In this document: positions 36,842-45,735 of the stretch, in pieces
How the letters are laid out: every line of letters begins with the position of its first letter
How positions within the stretch are numbered: the stretch's first letter is position 1
Assembly: GCA_018333655.1 (NCBI GenBank)
Contig: JAGXTJ010000023.1
Location: 124,001 to 188,000, forward strand
Source: Bacillota bacterium
GTDB taxonomy: Bacteria > Bacillota > UBA994
Reading direction: 5' to 3'
DNA length: 64,000 nucleotides
Made by a program: the position numbers and the translations under genes
Notes under the pieces: generated by a model
What the model was told of the DNA's origin: nothing
What the model saw: the letters and a program-made list of their open reading frames with translations, nothing else
Databases searched by the model: none

Positions 36842-36876
36842 TTTACTCGCTTCGGCCATGAAGATTGGAGGTCATT

Positions 36877-38079
36877 ATGGGCATTATAGTACAGAAGTTT
36901 GGCGGTACCTCAGTTGCCACAGCAGAGTTGCGGCAGAAAGTTATCCAGAAGGTCGTAGAGGGCAGGGCCCTCTACGACGTCGTCGTGGTGGTATCGGCCA
37001 TGGGTCGCAAGGGGGACCCCTATGCGACAGACACTCTTATCGGCCTGCTGCAGCAAGCAGGTGTCCCCGATAAGCACGATTTAGACATCATGATGGCTTG
37101 TGGTGAACTGATGTCGGCCGCTCTAGTGGCGACTAGCTTGCGACAGGCCAGAATAAAGGCTGTAGCTTTGGCCGGCTGGCAGGCCGGCATTGTTACTGAT
37201 GCGACCTTTGGCGACGCACGCATTATTACGGTCAAAGCTGACTACTTGAGAAGTCTCATTGCCCAGGGTATAGTGCCAGTTGTGGCAGGCTTTCAGGGCG
37301 CTAGTGACAATGGTGATATCACGACGCTCGGCAGGGGTGGTAGTGATACTTCTGCCGCGGCCATAGGCGTGGCCTTAGGCGCGAGTGCCATTGAGATTTA
37401 CACAGATGTCGACGGCATAATGACGGCCGACCCACGTGTGGTGCGTGACGCGCGCGTCATCAACACCCTAGACTACTCTGAGGTCTTTAACATGGCCTCG
37501 CAAGGTTCTAAGGTCATTCATCCGCGAGCCGTAGAACTGGCCATGCAGCGCAACATACCCCTCATCATTAAGAGCACGCTGAGTGAGGCGGCGGGTACGG
37601 TCATTGCTAACAACGTTCTCTTTGAAAGAAAGATTGGCAGAGCGGTAACTGCAGTCGCGCATTTGCCCGGGGTATCACAGGTGACTATCACGACTCCGAG
37701 CGATGATAGTACCTTGGAATATGAGATCTTTCGACGTTTAGCTCTAGCGGTGGTCAGTGTGGACTTAATAAACGTGAGCCCCGCGGAAAAGAAATTCATC
37801 GTGCAGTCCGAGGCCGTGGAGAAGGTGCAAGACGCCTTGCGCGATCTACCTGTGGTAGTTAACCATAGAGCGGGTTGCGCTAAGGTGAGCGTCATCGGTA
37901 CAGGTATGCGCGGCATACCTGGGGTCATGGCCAAGGTGGTAGCCGCCATGCGCGAAGCTGCGGTGCGCATTTTGCAAACGAGCGACTCCTACTTGACTAT
38001 CTCCGTTCTTATCGACGAGAAGGACATGGAAAGAGCTGTGCAGGCTTTGCATCACCAATTTGAACTTAACATCGAGTAG
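36877..38079 (+). CDS. dapG: Aspartokinase (DapG/LysC type)
   Basis: First step of lysine/diaminopimelate synthesis. Kinase domain starts IVQKFGGTSVATAELRQK; the catalytic GRGGSDTSAAAIGVALGA lies near residue 155; two ACT regulatory modules occupy about 260-400. 400 aa from ATG 36877, 5 bases after TTGGAGG; the TTG in that SD is rejected. It sits next to dapA and the dipicolinate genes, so the operon supplies precursor for both cell wall and spore. Confidence 0.94.
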   Translation: MGIIVQKFGGTSVATAELRQKVIQKVVEGRALYDVVVVVSAMGRKGDPYATDTLIGLLQQAGVPDKHDLDIMMACGELMSAALVATSLRQARIKAVALAGWQAGIVTDATFGDARIITVKADYLRSLIAQGIVPVVAGFQGASDNGDITTLGRGGSDTSAAAIGVALGASAIEIYTDVDGIMTADPRVVRDARVINTLDYSEVFNMASQGSKVIHPRAVELAMQRNIPLIIKSTLSEAAGTVIANNVLFERKIGRAVTAVAHLPGVSQVTITTPSDDSTLEYEIFRRLALAVVSVDLINVSPAEKKFIVQSEAVEKVQDALRDLPVVVNHRAGCAKVSVIGTGMRGIPGVMAKVVAAMREAAVRILQTSDSYLTISVLIDEKDMERAVQALHHQFELNIE

Positions 38080-38098
38080 AGTAGGGGGGGGTAAAGTC

Positions 38099-38977
38099 AT
38101 GAATTTTGGTCGACTGATGACCGCGATGATTACGCCTTTTGGTGAGGATGGCCAAATTAGTGCCGAGGCCGTTGGGGTGGTCGTAGAACATCTGGTGCAG
38201 ACTAAGACGGACACTATTGTCGTGTCTGGCACGACAGGGGAATCGCCCACACTTAGTCAGGATGAAAAGACTTTTCTCTTACAGACCGTAAAGAAGATGG
38301 CTCGCGGCCGCGTAAAGGTACTTATGGGCACGGGTACCAATGACACCAAGGAGACTATCGCCAATTCGCGCCGGGCCATACAACATGGGGCGGATGGCAT
38401 CATGCTCGTGACTCCCTACTACAACAAGCCACCTCAAGACAGTCTCTACCAGCACTTTCTCGCAGTGGCGAAAAGCGTAGATGTACCGGTGCTCCTCTAC
38501 AATGTGCCGGGGCGCACCGGTTGCAATATGCTGCCGGCCACGGTGGCGAAGTTATCGCAGGTAGAGGCCTTCATTGGTGTGAAAGAAGCTAGTGGCAGCT
38601 TAGACCAAGTCAGCGAGATCGCCCGCTCGGTGCGAGAGGGTTTTCTTATTTATTCGGGTGACGACTCTCTCACTTTACCCATGCTCTCTGTCGGAGCGGT
38701 AGGGGTGGTAAGCGTGTCCTCCCATATTGTGGGCAGCGAGATGAAGGACATGATAGAGGCCTTTTTCGCTGGTAGAGTTGATGCTGCCTGCAAAACGCAT
38801 CTCCATCTCTTGCCCTTGTTCAAGGCACTCTTTACTACGACTAGCCCCATTCCCCTAAAGTGGGCCCTAAACCGCCTCTGTTATCCGGCGGGTGAGGTTC
38901 GGCCGCCCCTCTACGATATGTCGGTAGCGGACAAGGCTTTAGTGGAAGAGTCCTTACGATTAGTTGGTAAACTTTAG
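38099..38977 (+). CDS. dapA: 4-hydroxy-tetrahydrodipicolinate synthase
   Basis: Condenses pyruvate with aspartate semialdehyde; its product feeds lysine and dipicolinate. Schiff-base Lys in FIGVKEASGS (about residue 163), SGTTGESPTLS, and Tyr in LLYNVPGRTGCN. 292 aa from ATG 38099, 7 bases after the G-rich SD (38084-38091). An ATG at 38060 within dapG is not used. Confidence 0.95.
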   Translation: MNFGRLMTAMITPFGEDGQISAEAVGVVVEHLVQTKTDTIVVSGTTGESPTLSQDEKTFLLQTVKKMARGRVKVLMGTGTNDTKETIANSRRAIQHGADGIMLVTPYYNKPPQDSLYQHFLAVAKSVDVPVLLYNVPGRTGCNMLPATVAKLSQVEAFIGVKEASGSLDQVSEIARSVREGFLIYSGDDSLTLPMLSVGAVGVVSVSSHIVGSEMKDMIEAFFAGRVDAACKTHLHLLPLFKALFTTTSPIPLKWALNRLCYPAGEVRPPLYDMSVADKALVEESLRLVGKL

Positions 38978-38985
38978 CATGGTAT

Positions 38986-39059
38986 TTTCTCCGCTCGAAT
39001 AGCCACACTATCAATGAGTCGACGTGGGGTGCCTGTCGACTAAGAAAAGAACGGAGAAA
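38986..39059 (+). promoter_or_regulatory. Nested hairpins that cover the tepA ribosome-binding site
   Basis: TTTCTCCG (38986-38993) is complementary to CGGAGAAA (39052-39059), which holds the SD of the next gene. Between them, AGTCGAC (39017-39023) pairs with GTCGACT (39035-39041). The combined fold would hide the SD. The long-range pairing is by eye only. Confidence 0.4.
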
Positions 39060-39064
39060 GAGCT

Positions 39065-39754
39065 GTGCGTCAAGAACAAGAAGAAGTAAAACCCGCTGTT
39101 CCACCTCCCTCTACATCCCTACAAGAGTTTGGTCAACTGCGTCTACCATCAACCGAGAGTAGTCTTCACGTCATGACCATTGTGGGACAGATAGAGGGGC
39201 ATATGATTCTGCCACCTCAGAACAAGACGACGAAGTACGAGCATATCATTCCACAACTAGTGGCCATCGAGCAAAACCCAAAAATCTTGGGGCTCCTGGT
39301 CATTCTTAATACCGTGGGGGGAGATGTCGAAGCCGGCCTGGCCATAGCAGAAATGCTGGCCACCATGTCTAAACCAACAGTGTCTCTAGTCTTAGGGGGT
39401 GGGCATTCCATCGGCGTGCCCATTGCCGTGGCGGCAGGACATTCATTCATCGCTGAAACGGCGACCATGACCATTCACCCCATTCGTTTGACTGGGATGG
39501 TCATCGGAGTACCACAGACATTTGAGTACTTAGAGAAAATGCAAGAGAGAGTAGTACGCTTTGTGGTGAATAATAGCGGCATCAGCACTGAGAGATTTCG
39601 TGAACTGATGTTTAGGACGGGGGAGTTAGCCAGAGATATTGGTACGGTGATTGTAGGAAAAGAAGCCGTACAAGAAGGGCTCATTGATGATGTGGGTGGC
39701 CTGGCACAGGCCCTTAGCAAGCTGCGCCAGATGTGTCATATAGGTGCAGAATGA
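39065..39754 (+). CDS. tepA: ClpP-fold serine protease TepA (YmfB)
   Basis: Cytosolic ClpP-like protease named translocation-enhancing protein in Bacillus. Nucleophile Ser in [15 protein letters not shown] (about residue 119) and His in [11 protein letters not shown] (about 141). 229 aa, with a proline-rich N-terminal tail. GTG 39065, SD CGGAGAAAG at 39052. Conserved location between dapA and spoIIIE; ATGA overlap with the next gene. Confidence 0.9.
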   Translation: MRQEQEEVKPAVPPPSTSLQEFGQLRLPSTESSLHVMTIVGQIEGHMILPPQNKTTKYEHIIPQLVAIEQNPKILGLLVILNTVGGDVEAGLAIAEMLATMSKPTVSLVLGGGHSIGVPIAVAAGHSFIAETATMTIHPIRLTGMVIGVPQTFEYLEKMQERVVRFVVNNSGISTERFRELMFRTGELARDIGTVIVGKEAVQEGLIDDVGGLAQALSKLRQMCHIGAE

Positions 39755-39960
39755 TCTACTCCATAGTTCCACCAGAAGTAATTTTTGCCGAGAACATAGC
39801 GCTTAAGTATCCTGAAGAAGTTGTTTACTTGGGCAAGAGAGTCTTGGTACAGCCGATGGATGATAGGACCTGCCAAATTATACAGTTACTCAGTAGTAGT
39901 CCTAGCGATTTTTTGTTACCGGCCTTTTCGCCCGGCAACATCATTACCCTCCACACGTAG
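39751..39960 (+). CDS. YlzJ-like small protein
   Basis: 69-aa protein of the YlzJ family, which follows tepA in Bacillota; function unknown. [32 protein letters not shown] and [12 protein letters not shown] match the family. ATG 39751 overlaps the tepA TGA. Its TAG stop is the first of six consecutive TAG codons. Confidence 0.8.
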   Translation: MIYSIVPPEVIFAENIALKYPEEVVYLGKRVLVQPMDDRTCQIIQLLSSSPSDFLLPAFSPGNIITLHT

Positions 39961-39978
39961 TAGTAGTAGTAGTAGTAA
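39958..39978 (+). repeat. Tandem TAG microsatellite at the ylzJ stop
   Basis: Six TAG triplets in a row followed by TAA, in frame with the ylzJ-like gene, so the reading frame ends in seven successive stop codons. Simple slippage repeat. Confidence 0.9.
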
Positions 39979-39987
39979 TATGGAATA

Positions 39988-40023
39988 GGGCTGCCCTATG
40001 GAATTGGGTAGTCCCTTTTCTTT
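39988..40023 (+). terminator. Probable terminator after ylzJ
   Basis: GGGCTGCCC (39988-39996) pairs with GGGTAGTCCC (40006-40015) with one bulge and one G-U, then TTTTCTTT. Imperfect but well placed between ylzJ and the uppP promoter. Confidence 0.5.
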
Positions 40024-40047
40024 GCCGCAGCGAAGGGCCCCTCGTTG

Positions 40048-40056
40048 TGGTATAAT
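40048..40056 (+). promoter_or_regulatory. Extended -10 promoter for uppP
   Basis: TGGTATAAT matches TGN-TATAAT; no clear -35. The uppP start is 26 bases downstream of the box. Confidence 0.55.
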
Positions 40057-40081
40057 CCATGTAGCGAAAGGGGAGGTTTTT

Positions 40082-40894
40082 TTGTCTCTGGGGGCTGTTA
40101 TACTCTTGGCTATTGTGCAGGGACTGACCGAGTTCTTGCCTATTTCTAGTTCCGGCCACTTAGTTCTCGCCCAGTACTTGCTAGGGGTAGAGTCGCCGGG
40201 AGTATCTCTTGAGGTGGCCCTCCATATTGGCACCCTCATTTCGGTGGTCATCGTTTTCTGGGACGATATTTTTGGCTTGCTGCGTGCGGTAGTTAGTATC
40301 GTACTAGACCCCTACAATAGGCGGAGTCCCGCGACTGCAGCGTATCGGCGCTTACTTTTTCTCTTGGTCGTCGGCAGTGTGCCTACCGGCCTCTTGGGGG
40401 TTCTCTTTGCTGACACTTTTGAGCTTTTGTTTGCTAGCCCACGTTTTATCGGCTACGCCTTGCTAGTAACGGGCATTATTCTTGTCATAGGCACTATGAA
40501 GCAGGGAAAAAGAGAGATGCGGGACATTGGTCCTGTCGATGCTCTCTGGGTGGGACTAGCGCAAGGGCTGGCCATCACCCCTGGTATTTCGCGTTCTGGC
40601 ACAACTATCGCCGCAGGTCTCTTTAGGAATTTCGATAGGGATACGGCGACTCGTCTTTCATTCTTGCTGTCCTTACCAGCAGTGTTGGGAGCAGCTCTGC
40701 TTAAAACGCCCGAGCTCTTAAACGATTACGCCACGCATCCTCTTTCTCATGTGCTGCTTGGCATTGCGGTGTCGGCCCTTGTTGGCGTAGTGGCCATTAG
40801 GTACTTAGTGGCCCTGCTCAAGCGCGGCAAATTGCAGTATTTTGCCTACTATGTGTGGGCAGTAGGTGTTTTGACGATAATTTTTGTCCAGTAA
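40082..40894 (+). CDS. uppP: Undecaprenyl-diphosphatase (BacA type)
   Basis: Membrane enzyme that recycles undecaprenyl diphosphate to the monophosphate; related to bacitracin tolerance. Signature motifs GLTEFLPISSSGHLVLAQ (about residues 14-31) and AITPGISRSGTTIAAGLF (about 165-182); eight membrane helices. 270 aa from TTG 40082, 5 bases after AAGGGGAGGT. Works on the lipid made by UppS (16170-16907). Confidence 0.95.
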   Translation: MSLGAVILLAIVQGLTEFLPISSSGHLVLAQYLLGVESPGVSLEVALHIGTLISVVIVFWDDIFGLLRAVVSIVLDPYNRRSPATAAYRRLLFLLVVGSVPTGLLGVLFADTFELLFASPRFIGYALLVTGIILVIGTMKQGKREMRDIGPVDALWVGLAQGLAITPGISRSGTTIAAGLFRNFDRDTATRLSFLLSLPAVLGAALLKTPELLNDYATHPLSHVLLGIAVSALVGVVAIRYLVALLKRGKLQYFAYYVWAVGVLTIIFVQ

Positions 40895-40906
40895 GAGGGT
40901 GGGGAG

Positions 40907-43075
40907 TTGAAAACTGTGCCAAGGCGCAACATAAAGAAGACATCGTCTGCCAAAACGGGTCTGTCAAACGAAATTCTCGCTGTTCTTATGATCATTGTGG
41001 CCGCGTTCTTGGCACTGAGTTTGCTTGCGACCGATCTCACCGGTCATGTCGGCAGGTTCGCGAGCGTCATACTTGTGGGCTTGCTGGGCAGAGTGGGGGC
41101 AGTGGTAACCATGATCTGCGCCATGCTAACTGGGGTGCTGGCCTTAGCGGGAAGAAAGAAAGCCACGCGCAGAATTCACTGGTTTATGGTGCTAGTTGTC
41201 GCCGCCGTACTCTTGGCCAGTGCCCTCGCGGTTCCCGCGATTAGGCGCGATTTGCCCTATAGTTACAATACTCCTGGCGGTGGAGGCATAGTGGGAGGCT
41301 TTCTCGGCAACTTGATGGTTAGCTTAGTGGGTGAAATTGGCGCCTGGGTGGTAGTCGTCACGGCGGTGCTGCTAGGTCTCTTGTGGGTTACGGGAGTATC
41401 CTTAGTGGCAGTAGTGCGGCGCCTACTAGGCTCCCTGCAAGGAGCGCTGTCCTTGGCACGAAAACAGCGGCGACCCGCTGTGGCCACTAAGACTGTCGCC
41501 CTACCACCATCCCCCGAGGGGTGGTCAGATATCACGGAAAACGAACATATCCCTGAGCCCACGCCGCTGCCGAAACCGCAGCCCGTGGTGCTAGAGGAGC
41601 TGCCCGCAGGCAAGATAGAGCAACTAAAATTGCCCCTCTCGGATTACCAGCTACCAGACCTTGACCTTCTCAACCGCGCCCTACGCACCAGTGTGGTACG
41701 TGGCAGCCGAGAAGAAAAAGACAATATTCGCACCCTAGAAGAAACGCTCGCTAATTTTGGCGTGAGGGCTAAAGTCGTTGAAGTCACCAGAGGGCCTACC
41801 TGTACCCGTTACGAAATGCACTTATCTCCGGGCACGAAGGTTAGCAAAGTTACAGGCCTTAGCAATGACTTGGCCATGAGCTTGGCCAGTGAGGGCGTGC
41901 GGATAGAGGCTCCCATCCCCGGCAAAGCGGCGATTGGCATCGAAGTTCCTAACAAGGCCAGGGGCTCCGTCTTCTTGCGCGATGTGGTGGAGAGCACCGA
42001 GTTTAATGCCAGCACATCACCCTTGACAGTAGCTTTGGGCAAAGATATAGAGGGCACGACGATTATCGCCGACCTGACTCAGATGCCACATTTGCTGATT
42101 GCTGGTGCTACGGGTGCAGGCAAGAGTGTGTGTATAAATACTATTATTTCTAGCGTATTGTACAAGGCGAAGCCAAGCGAAGTTAAGATGATGCTGATAG
42201 ACCCTAAAGTAGTGGAATTATCGCTCTACAACGGTATACCTCATCTTATTGCGCCCGTATTAAATCACCCTAAGAAAGCAGCCCATGCCCTGAAGTGGGC
42301 CACAGGAGAAATGGAAAAGAGGTACGCTCTCTTCGCGAAGGCTGGCGTGCGCGACATTGCGCGATACAACGAGAGGGCTCTCGAGCGAAACCTCGACCAC
42401 ATGCCCTACTTACTCATCGTCATCGATGAGCTGGCCGATTTGATGATGGTGGCGAGGGCGGATGTAGAAGATGCCATTTGTCGTCTCGCGCAAATGGCGA
42501 GGGCCGCCGGGATGCACCTGGTCATTGGTACACAGCGGCCCTCTACGGACGTGATCACCGGTCTTATCAAGGCCAATATCCCCTCCCGACTTTCCTTCAC
42601 GGTATCATCTGCCACCGACTCCCGTGTAATTCTCGATATGTCAGGCGCCGAGAAATTGCTTGGCCGAGGAGATATGCTCTACCTCCCTGTGGGGCAGAGC
42701 AAGGCCAAGAGAGTGCAAGGAGCTTTTGTATCGAATCGTGAAATTGAAAAAATCGTAGACCATGTCTCAGCCCAGGCTGAAGCCGTGTATGCACCCGGGC
42801 TCGCTGCTCTTGACGATGTCGATAACAGCGTTCCAGAAGGCGACAGCGAGCAAGACGATCGTTTTCTAGATGCGGTGCGCGTCATTGTCGAAACCGGGCA
42901 AGCCTCGGTGTCCATGTTGCAGAGGCGCATGCGGCTCGGCTATACTAGGGCCGCGCGTATTGTAGACCAGATGGAAGAGGCGGGTATCGTAGGCCCAAGC
43001 GACGGTAGCCGACCGCGCCAGATCAACAAAAGCCACGCTCTGGTAAAGCAACTGCTTGACAACAACAAAGGGTGA
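40907..43075 (+). CDS. spoIIIE: DNA translocase FtsK/SpoIIIE
   Basis: Hexameric pump that moves chromosomes through the division or sporulation septum. Four membrane helices in the first 170 residues, a short linker, then the ATPase with Walker A LIAGATGAGKSVCINT and Walker B YLLIVIDELADLMM, and a C-terminal gamma winged helix (ASVSMLQRRMRLGYTRAARI). 722 aa. TTG 40907 or GTG 40916 start behind GAGGGTGGGG. The location after tepA is that of Bacillus spoIIIE. Confidence 0.94.
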   Translation: MKTVPRRNIKKTSSAKTGLSNEILAVLMIIVAAFLALSLLATDLTGHVGRFASVILVGLLGRVGAVVTMICAMLTGVLALAGRKKATRRIHWFMVLVVAAVLLASALAVPAIRRDLPYSYNTPGGGGIVGGFLGNLMVSLVGEIGAWVVVVTAVLLGLLWVTGVSLVAVVRRLLGSLQGALSLARKQRRPAVATKTVALPPSPEGWSDITENEHIPEPTPLPKPQPVVLEELPAGKIEQLKLPLSDYQLPDLDLLNRALRTSVVRGSREEKDNIRTLEETLANFGVRAKVVEVTRGPTCTRYEMHLSPGTKVSKVTGLSNDLAMSLASEGVRIEAPIPGKAAIGIEVPNKARGSVFLRDVVESTEFNASTSPLTVALGKDIEGTTIIADLTQMPHLLIAGATGAGKSVCINTIISSVLYKAKPSEVKMMLIDPKVVELSLYNGIPHLIAPVLNHPKKAAHALKWATGEMEKRYALFAKAGVRDIARYNERALERNLDHMPYLLIVIDELADLMMVARADVEDAICRLAQMARAAGMHLVIGTQRPSTDVITGLIKANIPSRLSFTVSSATDSRVILDMSGAEKLLGRGDMLYLPVGQSKAKRVQGAFVSNREIEKIVDHVSAQAEAVYAPGLAALDDVDNSVPEGDSEQDDRFLDAVRVIVETGQASVSMLQRRMRLGYTRAARIVDQMEEAGIVGPSDGSRPRQINKSHALVKQLLDNNKG

Positions 43076-43100
43076 TGTGCGAGCATAAGGGGGGAGACAA

Positions 43101-43856
43101 GTGCAGGGGATCGGTAAAGCCTTGCGTCAGGCCAGAGAGGCAGAAGGCCTCTCGGTGGCAGAAATGTACCGGCGTACTCACATTAGAGAGTGGATCGTGG
43201 AGGCCATTGAGGCCGAGAATTATGCGGCGATTCCAGGTGGGCCTGCCTACCTTAGAGGCTTTGTCCGCCGTCTGTGTGTGGAGCTTAATCTCGACCTTTT
43301 AGAGTTGTCTCAAGGGGTGGAACTAGAGGGGCGTGAAAATAGGCCGCCCTTAACACAAACTACGCCAGGGCGGCAGCTCAATCGGGCTTCCTTAGCAGGA
43401 GTGGTACTGATGTGCTGTGCGTTCTCTTTGGCGGCCCTGTACTGGTTTTTTGGCTTGCCCAATACACCAAAGCCCCCTGTAGCCAATTTGCCCCCCGTAG
43501 ATCCTCCCCAGGTCGTGACACCCATAACCCCACCCACCCCTCCTCTAGTCGAGCAGCCTACCTTTGTTTTTGCGGGGGTGCTAGAGGGACGACATGTATT
43601 TGTCGTCAAAGAGTGGCCAGTGCAGCTTAAGGTTGCCGTGCGCGAAGAACAGTGCTGGGTCATGGTAGAAGTCGATGGCGCAGGCGGTAGATCGGCCATG
43701 CTACAGGCTGGGGAATCAAGGGAGTTTACCGCCAATCTGTCTCTCCGCCTTCGTCTAGGGCGAGCCCGCGTAGCAGATATTATAGTCAATGGGCATTCCT
43801 TGCCTGGGCAGACGGGCGATGTGATGGATTTCACTTTTACGAAAGCAGGCCCATAA
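43101..43856 (+). CDS. RodZ-like protein (YmfM), membrane-anchored HTH
   Basis: Cell-shape factor family that links MreB to the membrane. N-terminal cytoplasmic helix-turn-helix (GKALRQAREAEGLSVAEMYR, then YAAIPGGPAYLRGFVRRLC), one membrane helix (about 98-118), a proline-rich linker, and a C-terminal DUF4115-type beta domain (about 155-250). 251 aa. GTG 43101. Its stop codon is inside a terminator loop. Confidence 0.85.
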   Translation: MQGIGKALRQAREAEGLSVAEMYRRTHIREWIVEAIEAENYAAIPGGPAYLRGFVRRLCVELNLDLLELSQGVELEGRENRPPLTQTTPGRQLNRASLAGVVLMCCAFSLAALYWFFGLPNTPKPPVANLPPVDPPQVVTPITPPTPPLVEQPTFVFAGVLEGRHVFVVKEWPVQLKVAVREEQCWVMVEVDGAGGRSAMLQAGESREFTANLSLRLRLGRARVADIIVNGHSLPGQTGDVMDFTFTKAGP

Positions 43857-43870
43857 GGGGTCTTTTTTTT
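43848..43870 (+). terminator. Intrinsic terminator overlapping the rodZ-like stop
   Basis: GGCCC (43848-43852), loop ATAAG holding the TAA stop (43854-43856), GGGTC (43858-43862), then eight T. The stem is short with one G-U. The next gene's SD GGAGGT begins directly after the T run. Confidence 0.65.
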
Positions 43871-43879
43871 GGAGGTAGT

Positions 43880-45706
43880 ATGGAAAAAATGTCACTGGCA
43901 AAACATCCCCTACCCATGACGCGGGCGGAGATGGCCATGCGCGGCTGGAACGAGCTTGACTTTCTCCTGATTACGGGGGACGCCTATGTCGATCACCCTA
44001 GTTTTGGTGTTGCGCTCATTGGCAGGCTACTCGAGGATGCCGGCTACAGGGTGGGTATTATCGCCCAGCCTAATTGGCGCGACATAAATTCTTTCCAAGT
44101 GCTGGGCACACCAGCCTTAGCAACCCTGGTGACGGCTGGCAATTTAGACTCTATGGTAGCGAATTACACAGTCGCCGGCAAGCCTAGGCGGGAAGATGAT
44201 TTTTCACCTGGTGGCCGAGGAGGCAATCGCCCGGACCGGGCGGTAGTAGTTTATGCTAACAGGGCGCGCGAGGCGCACCCTGGGGTTCCCGTTGTCATGG
44301 GAGGAATAGAAGCCTCGCTAAGGCGGCTAGTTCACTATGATTTTTGGTCAGACAAGATTAGGCGCTCTGTCTTGTTCGATAGTAAGGCCGACCTGCTGCT
44401 TTATGGCATGAGTGAGTTTTCCTTACTAGAAGTTGCGGAGAGGCTCCGTTTTGGCAAAACGCACTTTGCCGATATCCCAGGAGTGTGCTATATTGTTTCA
44501 CATGTGCCGCAAAGCGCCGTGCTCTTACCTAGTTACGAAGAGATCTGTCAAAACAAAGAGCGTTTTGCGGAGGCATTTCGCCTAGCCCATAATGAGCAAA
44601 ATCCGTACACAGGGCGCATGCTCTGCCAAGGACATGGTGAGACAATGCTCTGTGTTAATCCACCACCGCTACCGCTCAGTACGGCGATGATGGACAAGGT
44701 TTACAGCCTGCCCTTTACGCGACAAGTGCATCCCCGGTATGCGAACGAAGGTGGTGTAAAATCGCTCGAGGAAGTGGAGTTTAGCATAACCAGCCATAGG
44801 GGCTGTTTCGGCAGTTGCTCCTTTTGCGCTTTAACAGCGCATCAAGGGCGCAAAGTGCAGCGCCGTAGTAAGGCCTCGCTGCTCGCGGAAGCTAGGCTCC
44901 TAACTACATTGCCAAACTTCAAAGGGTATATTCACGACATTGGTGGTCCTACCGCTAACTTTCATAATGCCGCCTGTGACAAACAAGAAGCGGAGGGCGG
45001 TTGCCGCGATAAGGAGTGCTTGTCGCCCCTGCCCTGTAAAAGGCTCAAGGCGAACCACAGCGATTACTTAGAGGTACTGCGCGAAGTGCGGGCACTACCT
45101 GGCGTAAAAAAAGTATTTGTGCGCTCAGGAGTCCGTTTTGACTATGTCGTCTTAGATGCCGACGACACTTTTTTGGCAGAGTTATGCCAGCACCATGTCT
45201 CAGGGCAACTCAAAATTGCCCCTGAACACATTTCGCCCCGTGTTTTGCGCCTCATGGGAAAACCAGCGCGGCACGTCTATGAAGAATTCTCGGCCCGTTT
45301 CCACCGCTTTAATGAGAAGCTGCAGCGAGAGCAGTACTTGGTGCCCTACTTTATGTCTAGCCATCCTGGTAGCACCCTAGAAGATGCCGTTCTTCTGGCC
45401 GAGTATCTAAGAGACAACAATATTCGCCCCCAGCAGGTGCAGGATTTTATTCCTACTCCAGGCTCTATGTCCACGTGCATGTACTACACCGGACGGCATC
45501 CTTTGACGGGCGAAAAGGTGTATGTGCCGCGCACCAGTCAGGAAAAGAGATTGCAGCGCGCCCTGCTACAGTACTTTTTACCGAAAAATTATGCCTTAGT
45601 GCGCGAAGCGCTCAGACTTATAGGTCGCGAAGACTTGATAGGGCATGGTAAGAAGGCTCTCGTTCCACCAGATCAAGTTGTACCGCATAGAACAAAAAAA
45701 CGCTAG
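43880..45706 (+). CDS. YgiQ family radical SAM protein
   Basis: Radical SAM enzyme of unknown reaction. N-terminal region LDFLLITGDAYVDHPSFG and VVMGGIEASLRRLVHYDFW are typical of YgiQ; the cluster motif CxxxCxxC is in SHRGCFGSCSFCALTAHQG (about residues 309-316). A second Cys group near 373-395 (GGCRDKECLSPLPCKR) is also family-typical. 608 aa. No substrate is established; oxygen-sensitive chemistry fits an anaerobe. Confidence 0.9.
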   Translation: MEKMSLAKHPLPMTRAEMAMRGWNELDFLLITGDAYVDHPSFGVALIGRLLEDAGYRVGIIAQPNWRDINSFQVLGTPALATLVTAGNLDSMVANYTVAGKPRREDDFSPGGRGGNRPDRAVVVYANRAREAHPGVPVVMGGIEASLRRLVHYDFWSDKIRRSVLFDSKADLLLYGMSEFSLLEVAERLRFGKTHFADIPGVCYIVSHVPQSAVLLPSYEEICQNKERFAEAFRLAHNEQNPYTGRMLCQGHGETMLCVNPPPLPLSTAMMDKVYSLPFTRQVHPRYANEGGVKSLEEVEFSITSHRGCFGSCSFCALTAHQGRKVQRRSKASLLAEARLLTTLPNFKGYIHDIGGPTANFHNAACDKQEAEGGCRDKECLSPLPCKRLKANHSDYLEVLREVRALPGVKKVFVRSGVRFDYVVLDADDTFLAELCQHHVSGQLKIAPEHISPRVLRLMGKPARHVYEEFSARFHRFNEKLQREQYLVPYFMSSHPGSTLEDAVLLAEYLRDNNIRPQQVQDFIPTPGSMSTCMYYTGRHPLTGEKVYVPRTSQEKRLQRALLQYFLPKNYALVREALRLIGREDLIGHGKKALVPPDQVVPHRTKKR

Positions 45707-45735
45707 ATGCACTAAAAAATATGGGAGTGGACGAA

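Noticed and set aside
38084-38091. A G8 run before dapA as a phase-variable tract
   Set aside because: It lies in the SD region of a housekeeping gene and changes in length would not shift a reading frame; simply a G-rich SD.
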